Assembly (NCBI RefSeq): GCF_004341035.1
Contig: NZ_SLXK01000025.1
Location: forward strand, 1 to 60,464
Direction: 5' to 3'
DNA length: 60,464 nt
DNA from: Scopulibacillus darangshiensis
Lineage (GTDB): Bacteria; Bacillota; Bacilli; Bacillales; Sporolactobacillaceae
A model generated the notes under the pieces. The model was not told the origin of the DNA. It did no database searches and was given only the letters and a program-made list of their open reading frames with translations. The position numbers were made by a program, and so were the translations under genes. Shown one piece after another: positions 26,128-34,962 of the stretch (its first letter is position 1; every line of letters starts with the position of its first letter).

Positions 26128-26187
26128 GGGGACTTACTCGTTTCGGAGTTGCAAAATCAAAAATAATTTCAAAGGAGAAAAAAACAA

Positions 26188-27009
26188 ATGAGCAAAAAAG
26201 TTTATGAAATGATTACGAACCAGATCATTAAAAAATTAGAAAAAGGAACCGTCCCGTGGAAGAAACCATTTAAAAACGGTGTGGCTGTCAATTGGAAAAC
26301 ACAAAAGCCATATCGTGGTATTAATACCATGCTGTTAGATGGTGGGGAGTATGCCACATTCAAACAGATCAATGATGCAGGAGGGAGAATTAAATACAAA
26401 GAAAAAGGTCATATCGTTGTTTTCTGGAAGATGCTTGAGGTTGAAGATAAGGACACAGGCAAAGAAGAAAAAATCCCAATGATGCGCTGCTATAAGGTCT
26501 TTGACATTAATACACAGGTTGAGGGGTTAGAAAGCAAACGAAGGACAGAGAGCTACGATCATGATCCCATTGAAGAAGCTGAAAAAATCAAAGGAGAATA
26601 TGTCAATGCACCGTCCTTTAGTTTTGTATCAGGTGCCGCATATTACAAGCCGTTTGAAGATAGGGTGAACGTTCCTCCGTTGAAGGATTTCGAGGATGCA
26701 AACAAGTATTATAGTACGCTATTTCATGAACTAATTCATAGCACAGGTCACAAGGAACGGTTAAACAGGGAAGGGGTCACAGGAACTATAAGGTTTGGGA
26801 GTGAGAACTACAGCAAAGAAGAATTAATTGCCGAACTTGGCGCTTCCATGTTGTGCGGTGTGACTGGAATTGAAAATACAACAATCGATAACAGCGCATC
26901 TTATATTCAATCATGGTTGCGGGCCTTGAAGGATGATAAAACATTAATTGTGAAGGCATCACAGCAAGCACAGAAAGCCAGTGATTATATTAAAGGGGTT
27001 ACATATTAA
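26188..27009 (+). CDS. ardC: ArdC-type antirestriction protein
   Basis: A 273-residue protein with the ArdC layout: an N-terminal ssDNA-binding domain (MITNQIIKKLEKGTVPWKKP ... YRGINTMLL) and a C-terminal zincin-like metallopeptidase with HELIHSTGH (His180) and a downstream Glu in EELIAELGAS. ArdC proteins protect incoming plasmid DNA from restriction. The gene follows a hairpin-rich leader, has AAAGGAG 8-10 nt before the ATG and ends at a GC-rich hairpin (27015-27045). Intact zinc ligands suggest a functional enzyme. Confidence 0.88.
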   Translation: MSKKVYEMITNQIIKKLEKGTVPWKKPFKNGVAVNWKTQKPYRGINTMLLDGGEYATFKQINDAGGRIKYKEKGHIVVFWKMLEVEDKDTGKEEKIPMMRCYKVFDINTQVEGLESKRRTESYDHDPIEEAEKIKGEYVNAPSFSFVSGAAYYKPFEDRVNVPPLKDFEDANKYYSTLFHELIHSTGHKERLNREGVTGTIRFGSENYSKEELIAELGASMLCGVTGIENTTIDNSASYIQSWLRALKDDKTLIVKASQQAQKASDYIKGVTY

Positions 27010-27014
27010 AAATG

Positions 27015-27045
27015 ATCCCTTCCCTGCAGCCAGGGAGGGAAGGGA
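27015..27045 (+). terminator. GC-rich hairpin after ardC
   Basis: TCCCTTCCCTG pairs with CAGGGAGGGAAGGGA with a one-base bulge. There is no long T run, so it may be an RNA stabiliser or a partial terminator. Confidence 0.5.
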
Positions 27046-27227
27046 AATGATATCAAGTAAACATCAAGGCCAAAGACTAAGATGATTGACATACTAAAGA
27101 GGTATTTAACCCATTAAATTCTTGTACAATTATATATGGAAGTTTAGTAAGTCCTTAATTAATTAAGCGTCAGGCATGCTGACATTTGAAATGACAATAA
27201 ACAATGATAAGAAGGAGCTGTCAAATA

Positions 27228-27713
27228 ATGAAAACATGTGCCTACTGCTGTTCAGAGCTGCAAGAAAAATACTGTCCGTTTTGCGATATGGTTTTAGCTG
27301 AAAAATACGTTATGGAAAACGGTGAGCGCCTTTCTCACTCCATATCTTGGTATCCTGAAGAACACAACATTTATAAAAGCACTAAAGACCTGCTGAAATT
27401 AGAAACCATCGAGTTAATTTGTTTATTAAAACATGCAAGGGCATACAGAGGGCAGGCTTACGAGTTACGCCGTTTGCGGCATAAGTCAGAATTAAAGGTC
27501 GGAATGAATGAAGAGGTCGAAAGCATAGCCAAAGCGTCTTATGAAGAATATGAAATGGCGACTAGAAAAGTTTGGGTATTAGAAAATATTTTAAGGGAAC
27601 GCATCGGTTATTTTCCTTACAGGATTTCAGAAAAATATATTCAAGGATATCTAGAACATATTGAGCGATCAGAAAAAAAGCAAATGGTAATTAGCGAAAC
27701 AGTTTTTATTTGA
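27228..27713 (+). CDS. Zinc-ribbon protein, function unknown
   Basis: A 161-residue protein. The first 20 residues hold a likely zinc ribbon (CAYC ... CPFC) and the rest is helical and charged, with no known enzymatic motif. I chose the ATG at 27228, which has AGAAGGAG upstream. It lies in the early-gene region behind ardC and ahead of a small membrane protein. Anti-defence or regulatory roles are possible but not shown. Confidence 0.65.
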   Translation: MKTCAYCCSELQEKYCPFCDMVLAEKYVMENGERLSHSISWYPEEHNIYKSTKDLLKLETIELICLLKHARAYRGQAYELRRLRHKSELKVGMNEEVESIAKASYEEYEMATRKVWVLENILRERIGYFPYRISEKYIQGYLEHIERSEKKQMVISETVFI

Positions 27714-27727
27714 AAGGAGTAAATAAC

Positions 27728-27892
27728 ATGAAAACCATTCTAAAAGGGATCCTTATAGCTTTTATTATTAGCTTTGTGATTAATCACTTTTTCCTTTTTC
27801 CGGCATTATTCACCTATATTGGCATTGTTGCATTTATATCTATGATTATTATTTATAGAATAGCTAGGCTTATCTTGAAGATAGTTCATTAA
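27728..27892 (+). CDS. Small two-helix membrane protein
   Basis: A 54-residue protein with two hydrophobic segments (ILIAFIISFVINHFFLFPAL and YIGIVAFISMIIIYRIARLI) starting at ATG 27728 behind AAAGGAG, 14 nt after the preceding stop. Family unknown. A membrane-toxin or accessory role cannot be decided. Confidence 0.6.
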   Translation: MKTILKGILIAFIISFVINHFFLFPALFTYIGIVAFISMIIIYRIARLILKIVH

Positions 27893-27929
27893 AAAAGCAA
27901 GGAAATAAATTTGTTTATTTTTTTATAAA

Positions 27930-27986
27930 AGTTACTTAAGAGTCTTTCCGTTTAAGTTACTTAAATATATAATAAAGGTAACTTAA
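27930..27986 (+). promoter_or_regulatory. Promoter with TTACTTAA operators
   Basis: Three copies of AGTTACTTAA-like half-sites (27930-27939, 27955-27964 and inverted 27977-27986) surround TATAAT at 27968-27973. The dyad spans the -10 box, as expected for repression by the RHH-like protein encoded just downstream. Confidence 0.6.
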
Positions 27987-28004
27987 ATTATAAGGAATGA
28001 TTTT

Positions 28005-28442
28005 ATGGAATGCATGAATTGTGGTGGAACGTATGATGTAATTGATTTTTATATCGGTGAGGAAAAAATGATTTTATGTGCTGATTGTCGTCACAAACTA
28101 GTAGCGATAACAAGCAAGCATAAACAAGGTAATAAGGCAGGGCGTCCTTCACTTGGTGAAACTAAAAAAGTATCATTGACCCTTTCAGAAGATGATTGGG
28201 AATGGATTGACGAGAAGGCAAAGGGCAACCGTTCCAAATTGCTGCGCTATCTTATTGGCCAAGAACAAAGTTCAGAGGGCCGTTGGAGTAATGACGCTTG
28301 TTTAGGCTATGCCATTCTTGCTGCTGAAAAGCTCGGTTATTCGGAGAAAAAAGTCCAGGAACTGGTAGTGGCGATCTATGGTGAATTTGACAGAAAAAGC
28401 ATAGGTGAAGCAAAAGATACTTATAATCAATCATCATATTAA
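28005..28442 (+). CDS. Zinc-finger plus ribbon-helix-helix-like regulator
   Basis: A 145-residue protein. The N-terminus has two Cys pairs (CMNC and CADC) that could bind zinc. After a basic linker (GNKAGRPSLGETKK) comes an RHH-like unit (VSLTLSEDDWEWIDEKAKG, then SKLLRYLI), followed by a helical tail. Three palindromic half-sites lie over its promoter, so autoregulation is likely. RBS AAGGAA lies before ATG 28005. Confidence 0.6.
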   Translation: MECMNCGGTYDVIDFYIGEEKMILCADCRHKLVAITSKHKQGNKAGRPSLGETKKVSLTLSEDDWEWIDEKAKGNRSKLLRYLIGQEQSSEGRWSNDACLGYAILAAEKLGYSEKKVQELVVAIYGEFDRKSIGEAKDTYNQSSY

Positions 28443-28910
28443 AGGAAAGAGATATTATTCTTTTCCTAATAGAGATAGTTGGTGAGATCGTGGAAAATAG
28501 TCTCTATATAATTCTAACCAATAGAAAGGATGGAAAATATACAAAAATATTAGAACTATGAATTGTTAATCGACAAACCTTCCGATGCAACAGTCATCCT
28601 TGAATATTCTACTGATGAAGAACATGACTTTAGAAAATGAGGAAAAGATAGAAGAATACAGAAAAAGATTAAAAGTTATTTTGAATAAATTCTAGTATAT
28701 GAAAAAAGGATGAAGATGCAGCTCTGTGGAAACAGTTAAGAGGATAGAAGTAAAAGGAAAAGGAGGGAGGGGTTAAATTTTGGGTAAATTGGTTCTGCCC
28801 ACAAGTTCATGTAAAGGTTTTCCTGTTCAACCTGCCTTTTTGAAAGTCATTATTGTAATTCATTGTTATATTAACTGGCATAAAAAATTGATTTTGAGGA
28901 GGCATTGTTT
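28443..28910. other. Gap with possible gene remnants
   Basis: No full gene is supported. A short frame near 28556-28640 reads YELLIDKPSDATVILEYS and then stops, so it looks like a gene fragment. A 44-codon TTG frame at about 28781-28913 has a strong AGGAGGGAGGGG site and runs into the SRPBCC gene start. It could be a leader peptide. Confidence 0.3.
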
Positions 28911-29387
28911 ATGAGTGAACAATTGACCATACAACAAAGGACATTTATTAGAGTTCCAGTGGAGGAAATTTATGATACTCTTACGACTGCAGCCGGATGG
29001 AATGCCTGGTTTACAGACGGAACTAATGTCAATATTAAAAATGGCAAAGGTGAAATCCACTTAGTTTGGATTGGTTTAGGAGGTAACAAGAATACGATAG
29101 AGGATGGAGGGCCAATAACAAAAGCGGATCCAAATCGTTGTTTTGAATTTAAGTGGTCTCCTGCTAAAAATTTAATTACAACGGTAACCTTTACCTTCGA
29201 AAGAAAGGAAAATGGGACTTATCTAACGGTAACTGATTCCGGTTATGATTTTGATAATTTATCCGCTTTAACAATGTGCAGCACGGGTTGGGGTGAGGCT
29301 TTAACTCTCTTAAAATTCTACCTAGAATATGGAATTATTGATAAACATCCCGAAAGTAAACCTATAAAAGAAAAAAGGGAAATATGA
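28911..29387 (+). CDS. SRPBCC/AHSA1-fold protein (CalC superfamily)
   Basis: A 158-residue START/Bet v1-like protein. Hallmarks are the N-terminal RTFIRVPVEEIYDTLTTAAG-type strand-helix, W-x-x-W/F residues (GWNAWFTDG) and CFEFKWSPAKNLITTVTFTF. The fold binds hydrophobic ligands in a cavity. CalC, the calicheamicin self-sacrifice resistance protein, belongs to the same superfamily, so a resistance role beside the polyketide genes is a testable guess. Most AHSA1-like proteins have other or unknown roles. Start ATG 28911 behind GAGGAGG. Confidence 0.7.
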   Translation: MSEQLTIQQRTFIRVPVEEIYDTLTTAAGWNAWFTDGTNVNIKNGKGEIHLVWIGLGGNKNTIEDGGPITKADPNRCFEFKWSPAKNLITTVTFTFERKENGTYLTVTDSGYDFDNLSALTMCSTGWGEALTLLKFYLEYGIIDKHPESKPIKEKREI

Positions 29388-29491
29388 CAGACAGCTTCAA
29401 GGGTTGAGGGATGTAATTTTTTTAAAGGACATGATGGTACATCGTTATGGGGATTGCGCTCCACGCCTTTTTAAAGAAAGCTGTTTGTCAA
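29384..29491 (+). terminator. Long imperfect hairpin after the SRPBCC gene
   Basis: TGACAGACAGCTT overlapping the stop pairs with AAGCTGTTTGTCA near 29479-29491, enclosing about 80 nt with further T-rich pairing. It may end transcription or mark an excised piece. Confidence 0.4.
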
Positions 29492-29659
29492 CAAATAAAA
29501 ACAGATTTCCTAAAAGCACAGTTTTATAACAGACGATCTCCAAATAAATGAAAAACGTATTGGGGTTAAGAGGTGGGGATAATAAAAGCAAAATAGAATA
29601 AGAACTCTTTTTTTTCTTCCATTAAAATAAAGACAAATATATTTTAGGGGGAATCATTC

Positions 29660-30892
29660 ATGAGTAATCGAACTTTAGTCCAAAAAAAGTTACACAGTCT
29701 GTTAGCAAATAAGGATTATCAGGATCCAGGAGATCGGATGACCTTTAACGGACCACCTGAGGGCCTAGAAATTCCGTCATTTGACAGAAGGAGTGACAAT
29801 CAACTTCTAGAAGTTGCATTCAATCATGAAAGTTCTATTGAACGAGAGAGAGCCATATGGGAATATGCGTATCGTCAAGACGAGAACGATGCACTGAAAA
29901 AGATCGGAGAAATTCTAAAAAGCGAACAGGATGCTGATACCCGTTCCAATCTACAATGGTTAGCAATTAAAATTAACAGTGAAAAAGCAATTCCGCTTCT
30001 TAAGGATTGCTTACAGGACGAGGATAGTGAGGTAAGGGATTGGGCCAGGGTAAATTTAAATGAACTAACTGGAGAAGATTTTGGAATGGAATATGATTCG
30101 GTCGTATATAACGATCAATATACTTTTGATCAGACAGTCCCATTGATAATCGGTGGATATGCGGATGTCTTAGTTCCCGGACAGGGATGGATCCAAGCAA
30201 AGTTATCTCCTCAATGGTTCGCCTCACTTCTAGGTAGAGTCCTTGCATGTACCAATACGGATACCTTCTTGACAAATTTGGTTATCGAGAAAGAGATTAA
30301 AAACTATAATACCGATGGATCGAATCATTACGAACCATTTATGTTTCGAGGTATGTCCTATGAAGCAAACAAATACCTTTACAAACATGTATATCAATCA
30401 AACACCACCAGACCATTATACACTAAAGGTAAAGTCAAGGAGAAAGAAGATAATCCGTACTTAATAAACGTGGAATTACAAAGAACGGCATTCACAGAGT
30501 TAATGTATCCAGATGAAGAAAATATTAGTTTCTCTTCCATTAACGGCACAATGACTAAAAGAGGTGAGAAACTTAAAAAACGTGGGTTTGTAAGAAGTGT
30601 TCGTGGTAAGTTTTCTGGTTGGGCTTATACTGACCTTAATCGTTTTATGAAAACGGGTGAGGTTAAACCCGGTACTGTGCAATTAACAAATACGACAGAT
30701 GCGGTAAATGGCCATTTAGCAAACACGATAGTCTATGGAACATTCCGTGGAAAATCAGGAGATTTTAACCACGAAGGTAGAATTAATCTAAACAGTATTC
30801 CTTGCCACGCAACTGAAGATGGTTTGTTGGATCTTGACTTGGATGGAGTTGCAGACAAGGATCCATTTGTACCTAGTGTTGATTATAGATAA
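29660..30892 (+). CDS. HEAT-repeat protein of unknown function
   Basis: A 410-residue soluble protein. Residues about 55-150 look like HEAT/PBS-lyase repeats (LLEVAFNHESSIERERAIWEY..., IPLLKDCLQDEDSEVRDWAR). The C-terminal 250 residues match no family I know and end with an Asp-rich loop (DLDLDGVADKDPF) of calcium-binding type. It begins with AGGGGGA before the ATG and ends at a perfect 15-bp hairpin. HEAT-repeat proteins act as scaffolds, including alkylpurine glycosylases of the AlkD type, but I do not see AlkD residues. Confidence 0.55.
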   Translation: MSNRTLVQKKLHSLLANKDYQDPGDRMTFNGPPEGLEIPSFDRRSDNQLLEVAFNHESSIERERAIWEYAYRQDENDALKKIGEILKSEQDADTRSNLQWLAIKINSEKAIPLLKDCLQDEDSEVRDWARVNLNELTGEDFGMEYDSVVYNDQYTFDQTVPLIIGGYADVLVPGQGWIQAKLSPQWFASLLGRVLACTNTDTFLTNLVIEKEIKNYNTDGSNHYEPFMFRGMSYEANKYLYKHVYQSNTTRPLYTKGKVKEKEDNPYLINVELQRTAFTELMYPDEENISFSSINGTMTKRGEKLKKRGFVRSVRGKFSGWAYTDLNRFMKTGEVKPGTVQLTNTTDAVNGHLANTIVYGTFRGKSGDFNHEGRINLNSIPCHATEDGLLDLDLDGVADKDPFVPSVDYR

Positions 30893-30931
30893 TTGATGCC
30901 CAAACAACTTCTAAATTACAAGGTTTATAAA

Positions 30932-30962
30932 AAGGTAGCTGATGGTTACCATCAGCTACCTT
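30932..30962 (+). terminator. Perfect hairpin after the HEAT-repeat gene
   Basis: Arms 30932-30946 and 30948-30962 (AAGGTAGCTGATGGT and its complement) pair over 15 bp. Confidence 0.75.
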
Positions 30963-31302
30963 GGCAATACTTCAAATATTAAATTAGAAGAATATTGTTT
31001 AAATGGAATATAAATCTGTTTGCTTATTACATTTAAATCCTTAATGTATACAAAATAAGGGAATTCTCGACCCAATCCGATTTTTCTCCGTTTATGATAT
31101 ACACAGATCAAAAAGGATACACAAAGGAAAGTGGGAAGTCACAATTCTCATACACGCAGCTTCCACCAGGCAAAAGTTGTTTGGTTCATACAAGATTAAG
31201 TCACAGACAAATATGTTGCAATATTGCAATTAAAGATTTTATTTTTTCATTAATAACAAATTTAGAATAGGCAATCGTAATATAAAAGAAAGAAGGCTTT
31301 TA
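30963..31302. other. Gap upstream of the transporter gene
   Basis: No gene is seen. GAAAGAAGG before 31303 is the ribosome binding site for the MFS gene. Confidence 0.35.
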
Positions 31303-32535
31303 ATGAAGTCTTATATAAAAGTGTTGAGGATAAAAAATATCGGATGGTTAATTTTTACTAACTTTTTATTATCACTAACATTTTTTGATATTGTTTTCAC
31401 GCTATTATTGCAATCAAGAGGGATTAATTTTACCCAAATCTTCATATTAGAAGCTGTGTTATCATTATTCGTTCTCATATGTGAAATACCAAGTGGGTAT
31501 CTAGCGGATAGATGGGGACGAAAACCGCTATTTATTATTGCAGTTATTTGTTTTGCGGGGAGTACGTTAATGATTGCTATTTCCCAATCATTTGTTTTAT
31601 TTTTAGTTCATTCGGTACTTTATGGCATTGGCGCCGCTGCAATGAGCGGAACGGATGAAGCTTTGATTTATGAGACATTACAAAAAAAAGAGCAAACCAC
31701 GTTGAGTAGATATGCTTTTTCCTTACAAGCAGGGTCATCAACAGCAGCCATGCTTATCAGTTTTCCGCTTGGTAGTTTTATTGCACAGTATAGTCTTAAC
31801 TTAACAGCTTACTTTTCTATAGGTTCAATGGTCTTGGCAATAGTTAGCGCTCTCTTTATAAAAGAAACTAAAACAAAAGTAAAATTGGACAATCAAGAAA
31901 TAGATAAAAGTAGTAGGGCAGAATCTGCTTTTTTATATGTAATCAAAAAACAACCAATGTTGGTACTAATTAATATCCTTTCATCCGCCGCGTCTGCTTT
32001 TATTCTTAGTCTATTGTATTTTAACCAACCTTTGTTTCTTTCATTTGGGGTCAATATCGTTTATTTTGGTGTAATTATGTTGGGAGCCAACGGTCTTTCA
32101 ACCCTTGGTTCAGTGTCAGCTCCTTCTTTAGCAAGCTATTTAGGAGTTGGCCGTATCATTGTCTTGTCATCCCTAATCACGGGTTCACTTTTTATATTAT
32201 TAGCCTATATCACTAATGCGATTTTTGGACTAGCCATTTTTGCCTTGATTATGGGTGTTGGTGCTATTCGAGGTCCATTGGTGCGAACTATCATTAACGA
32301 CACAATAGATCATGAGGCACGAACTACCGTTTTATCCTATTTAAGCTTTATTGGATCATTAGTTGGAATCACTTTAAATCCAATAATCGGGTGGCAAGCT
32401 GATTTAGGATTAAACCGTGTATTTATAATAGAAGGTTCCCTATTGTTGGTAGTTGGTATTGGTTTTGCTGTAGTTTTTACAAAACAAGTTCATAGAAACG
32501 ATAAAAAAAAGCAAGATCAACATCTTAGTTATTAG
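31303..32535 (+). CDS. MFS efflux transporter
   Basis: A 410-residue membrane protein with about 12 predicted helices. The MFS motif A GYLADRWGRKP is present after helix 2, and the sequence is typical of drug-efflux members. It ends with a basic cytoplasmic tail. Its place between the SRPBCC/HEAT genes and the polyketide cassette suggests export of the cassette product, which is an inference. It could equally be an unrelated resistance gene. Confidence 0.85.
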   Translation: MKSYIKVLRIKNIGWLIFTNFLLSLTFFDIVFTLLLQSRGINFTQIFILEAVLSLFVLICEIPSGYLADRWGRKPLFIIAVICFAGSTLMIAISQSFVLFLVHSVLYGIGAAAMSGTDEALIYETLQKKEQTTLSRYAFSLQAGSSTAAMLISFPLGSFIAQYSLNLTAYFSIGSMVLAIVSALFIKETKTKVKLDNQEIDKSSRAESAFLYVIKKQPMLVLINILSSAASAFILSLLYFNQPLFLSFGVNIVYFGVIMLGANGLSTLGSVSAPSLASYLGVGRIIVLSSLITGSLFILLAYITNAIFGLAIFALIMGVGAIRGPLVRTIINDTIDHEARTTVLSYLSFIGSLVGITLNPIIGWQADLGLNRVFIIEGSLLLVVGIGFAVVFTKQVHRNDKKKQDQHLSY

Positions 32536-33205
32536 TCGCTGTTGAGGGAACTTACATTAGATTGTTAAAGTACCCTAAAATCAATAATATGAGTATTTTT
32601 GCACAACCTTTGAAGGGATTTACAAAAATACCCTATGGGACATCGAAGGAGAGTAAAATAATATCTGATATCATCCAGAAATGAATCATGCTATTGAATT
32701 AAGTAAAAATACAGGGGTCAGCCAAGCAGCATATATTTGAAGAATTATATTATATAATAGTTATTTGGAATATAGAAAAGGGATTAGTCCAATTATGGGA
32801 ACTTTACATATTTAGCACCTCATTCTGCGAATCGTTTCTGTACCCCTGATTGGAGAGAACTCGTGACTGCATGTTCCACTGGAAGCACGAAACTGTTGTC
32901 AGGGGGCAAATTCATATAAAAGGTAAAAACAGTAACCGTAAAAGTTTATCCCACCTCACACAACAACCCTACTATTCTCTATTGTAATTTAAATCCTGAG
33001 TATTTTATTATTCCCCCTTGCTCTGTTTCCCGAACTTCCAACCAGTAGGTTATATAACCTACTGGTTGGAAGTTTGTAGCTTCAAAGCTACACCGTGCGA
33101 TACCGAGCCTTTTTCAGATTAATATCGTTAAAATACCTCATAAGTTAATTTGCTAATGAGGACTTATTTCCAAAAGGCACATTTCACATTTCATTAAACT
33201 TTCGA
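32536..33205. other. Degenerate intergenic region with long palindrome
   Basis: No gene is supported over 670 bp. Short broken frames suggest decayed sequence. The main feature is the palindrome at 33033-33074, listed separately. Confidence 0.4.
33033..33074. repeat. Perfect 42-bp palindrome
   Basis: AACTTCCAACCAGTAGGTTA (33033-33052) is mirrored exactly through the centre 33053/33054, giving 21-bp arms with no loop. A second small hairpin (TGTAGCT/AGCTACA) follows directly. Confidence 0.85.
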
Positions 33206-33520
33206 TTAGCCTTTAACATCTGATACAATCGATTTCTTTTTACTCAGTGATTTATAATAAGTTATTAATCCCTCTATTAAGGGTGTTGTTATTAGGTAAG
33301 AGTATAACCCTGTGACATCCGTGTAACGATCTTCAATATTGTTATAGACACAAAAGCTGATGATGTTCCATTTAAGCTCTTGATACTCAAATGATATCCA
33401 GTATTTAGACATGTAAGTAGGATCATTTATATTTTTGTAATAAAATTCCATTTTACCATCATTATGCTCAAAAATATCTAAAATATTTAAATTCATGTCA
33501 CCAATCTTAAGATGGGACAT
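33206..33520 (-). CDS. Small protein of unknown function
   Basis: A 104-residue acidic protein rich in aromatic residues (FYYKNINDPTYMSKYWISFE). No motif or membrane segment is recognised. I chose the ATG at 33520 behind AAAGGGAGTG. It stands alone on the minus strand between decayed regions. Confidence 0.5.
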   Translation of the reverse strand: MSHLKIGDMNLNILDIFEHNDGKMEFYYKNINDPTYMSKYWISFEYQELKWNIISFCVYNNIEDRYTDVTGLYSYLITTPLIEGLITYYKSLSKKKSIVSDVKG

Positions 33521-34314
33521 CCTATTCACTCCCTTTACTAAAGTGATGTTTTGAGACCTACTCTGTATATTTCAACATCACAAATGATTATTTCCTTTTT
33601 TCCTTGAGTTATAGGAGGTTGAGGCAATCCCCAGTGATGATCTATTTTTTTCAAAGCAACTTATAGTAAAAAACAATTACTGATCATTATAAGTTTGTGC
33701 CTTGTCTAGGTTATTTTTGTTTAATTCGCTACCGTTCATTTTCTGGTACTGTCCCTGTCTTAATAAATACATCAATACCCTCTATATCTATCTCAACTAC
33801 ATCCCCTTTAGAAAACTCGTGATTTAATAAAGCATAGGATAGAACCTTTCATTTCTTTGAATGTAATACAAAATATAGAGAAAACCGTCCGATATTGTGA
33901 CTGGTTTTTTTATTAAACTTAGTAAACAGAAAACTTAAAATGGAATACGATGCATATTTACTACTACTATCCTCCTGATATTTAACAATGAAATCGGTCA
34001 TATTCACATAAATTTAATGCGATAGTGTTATTTAATCCCGTTAATAAGGTAAAGGTATGCTTTAATACATAAATACACAAAAGTGGTAAATATAAAACTA
34101 TTGAATCAATTATATTTTTTAGTAAAAAGTGGGAGGGATTTGTAGATGTTTGTCAGAAACTAAGTAAGTATGTAACTAAAGGTTTCCAAATGATGTTATT
34201 TGTAGTCGATAGTTTGGAAATGGAAAAGCATTTTATGAGAAGAAAGATATGTCTGCTCGTGTAAATAGAAGATTGTAAGTATGGTAAACAATTGAATTGA
34301 AAAGAGGCATTTAA
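33521..34314. other. Non-coding region upstream of the polyketide cassette
   Basis: No intact gene is seen. A minus-strand fragment near 33739-33840 reads HEFSKGDVVEIDIEGIDVF and stops, so it is probably the end of a decayed gene. The cassette promoter must lie in the last 200 bp, but I find no strong consensus. GAAAAGAGGC at 34300-34309 is the binding site for the AhpD-like gene. Confidence 0.35.
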
Positions 34315-34869
34315 ATGGAGGCTGGTATAAAAATAATAAGCATTAATAATGCAAATGAAGAACTAAAAAAGGTATATGAAGAAGGCAATGGGGATTTAGC
34401 TAATATTTTAAAGGTTAGTTCTTTGAATCCAAAGGCTTTAAAGAAACATTACGAATTTTATAAAACCATTATGTTTGATAATTCTCCTTTATCTCGAAGA
34501 ATCCGTGAAATGATAGCTGTGGTAGTATCGGTAAAAAACGATTGTTTTTACTGAACTCAGCATCACGGGGCGGCGCTCCGTTTAATAGTCAAGGATGAAG
34601 AATTTGTAAAACAAGTTATTCTGGATTTTAAGAAAGCAAACATTTCTGAAAAGGAAAAGGCCATTTTAAACTATGCAGCAAAGCTAACAACTGACATTAA
34701 AGAAATTTCGGTAAGGAACATAATGGACTTACGAAAACACGGTATAGATGATCGAGAAATTTTGGATATATGTCAAATAACCTCATATTTTAATTTTGTT
34801 AACCGGATGGCAGAAGGTTTGCAAGTAAATCTCGAACTAGATTTCCCAATTATTGAAATCGATTCTTAA
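34315..34869 (+). CDS. AhpD-like protein, candidate selenoprotein (Cys-x-x-Sec)
   Basis: Read through one in-frame TGA (34552-34554), this is a 184-residue AhpD/carboxymuconolactone decarboxylase-like protein. The family's redox motif, usually C-x-x-C followed by H-H, reads C77-F-Y-[TGA80]-T-Q-H-H. The frame after TGA stays open for 104 codons and keeps family character (LNYAAKLTTDI, FNFVNRMAEGL). A hairpin with a 6-bp stem and loop CGGCG (34565-34581) puts its loop 16 nt after the TGA, within the usual bacterial SECIS range and with G in the first two loop positions. If not selenocysteine, it is a nonsense pseudogene. The plasmid has no selA/selB/selC, so the host would have to supply them. 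Confidence 0.65.
34565..34581 (+). promoter_or_regulatory. SECIS-like hairpin
   Basis: ACGGGG pairs with CTCCGT (one G-U pair) around the loop CGGCG. It begins 11 nt after the in-frame TGA. It could direct SelB to recode that TGA. Confidence 0.5.
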
Positions 34870-34962
34870 GAGCATTGTTTTCGTATTTGAGAACGTATTT
34901 GTACTCTTATTCACGATACGTCCATATTTAGAAAAAAGACAGTATTGAAAGCAGGTGTTTCA

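Noticed and set aside
32680-32740. Short frame NHAIELSKNTGVSQAAYI
   Set aside because: It stops after 18 codons and has no start context, so it is best seen as a decayed remnant.
34315-34554. A complete 79-residue protein ending at the TGA
   Set aside because: The family fold needs the region after the redox motif, and 104 further codons with family-like sequence follow in frame.
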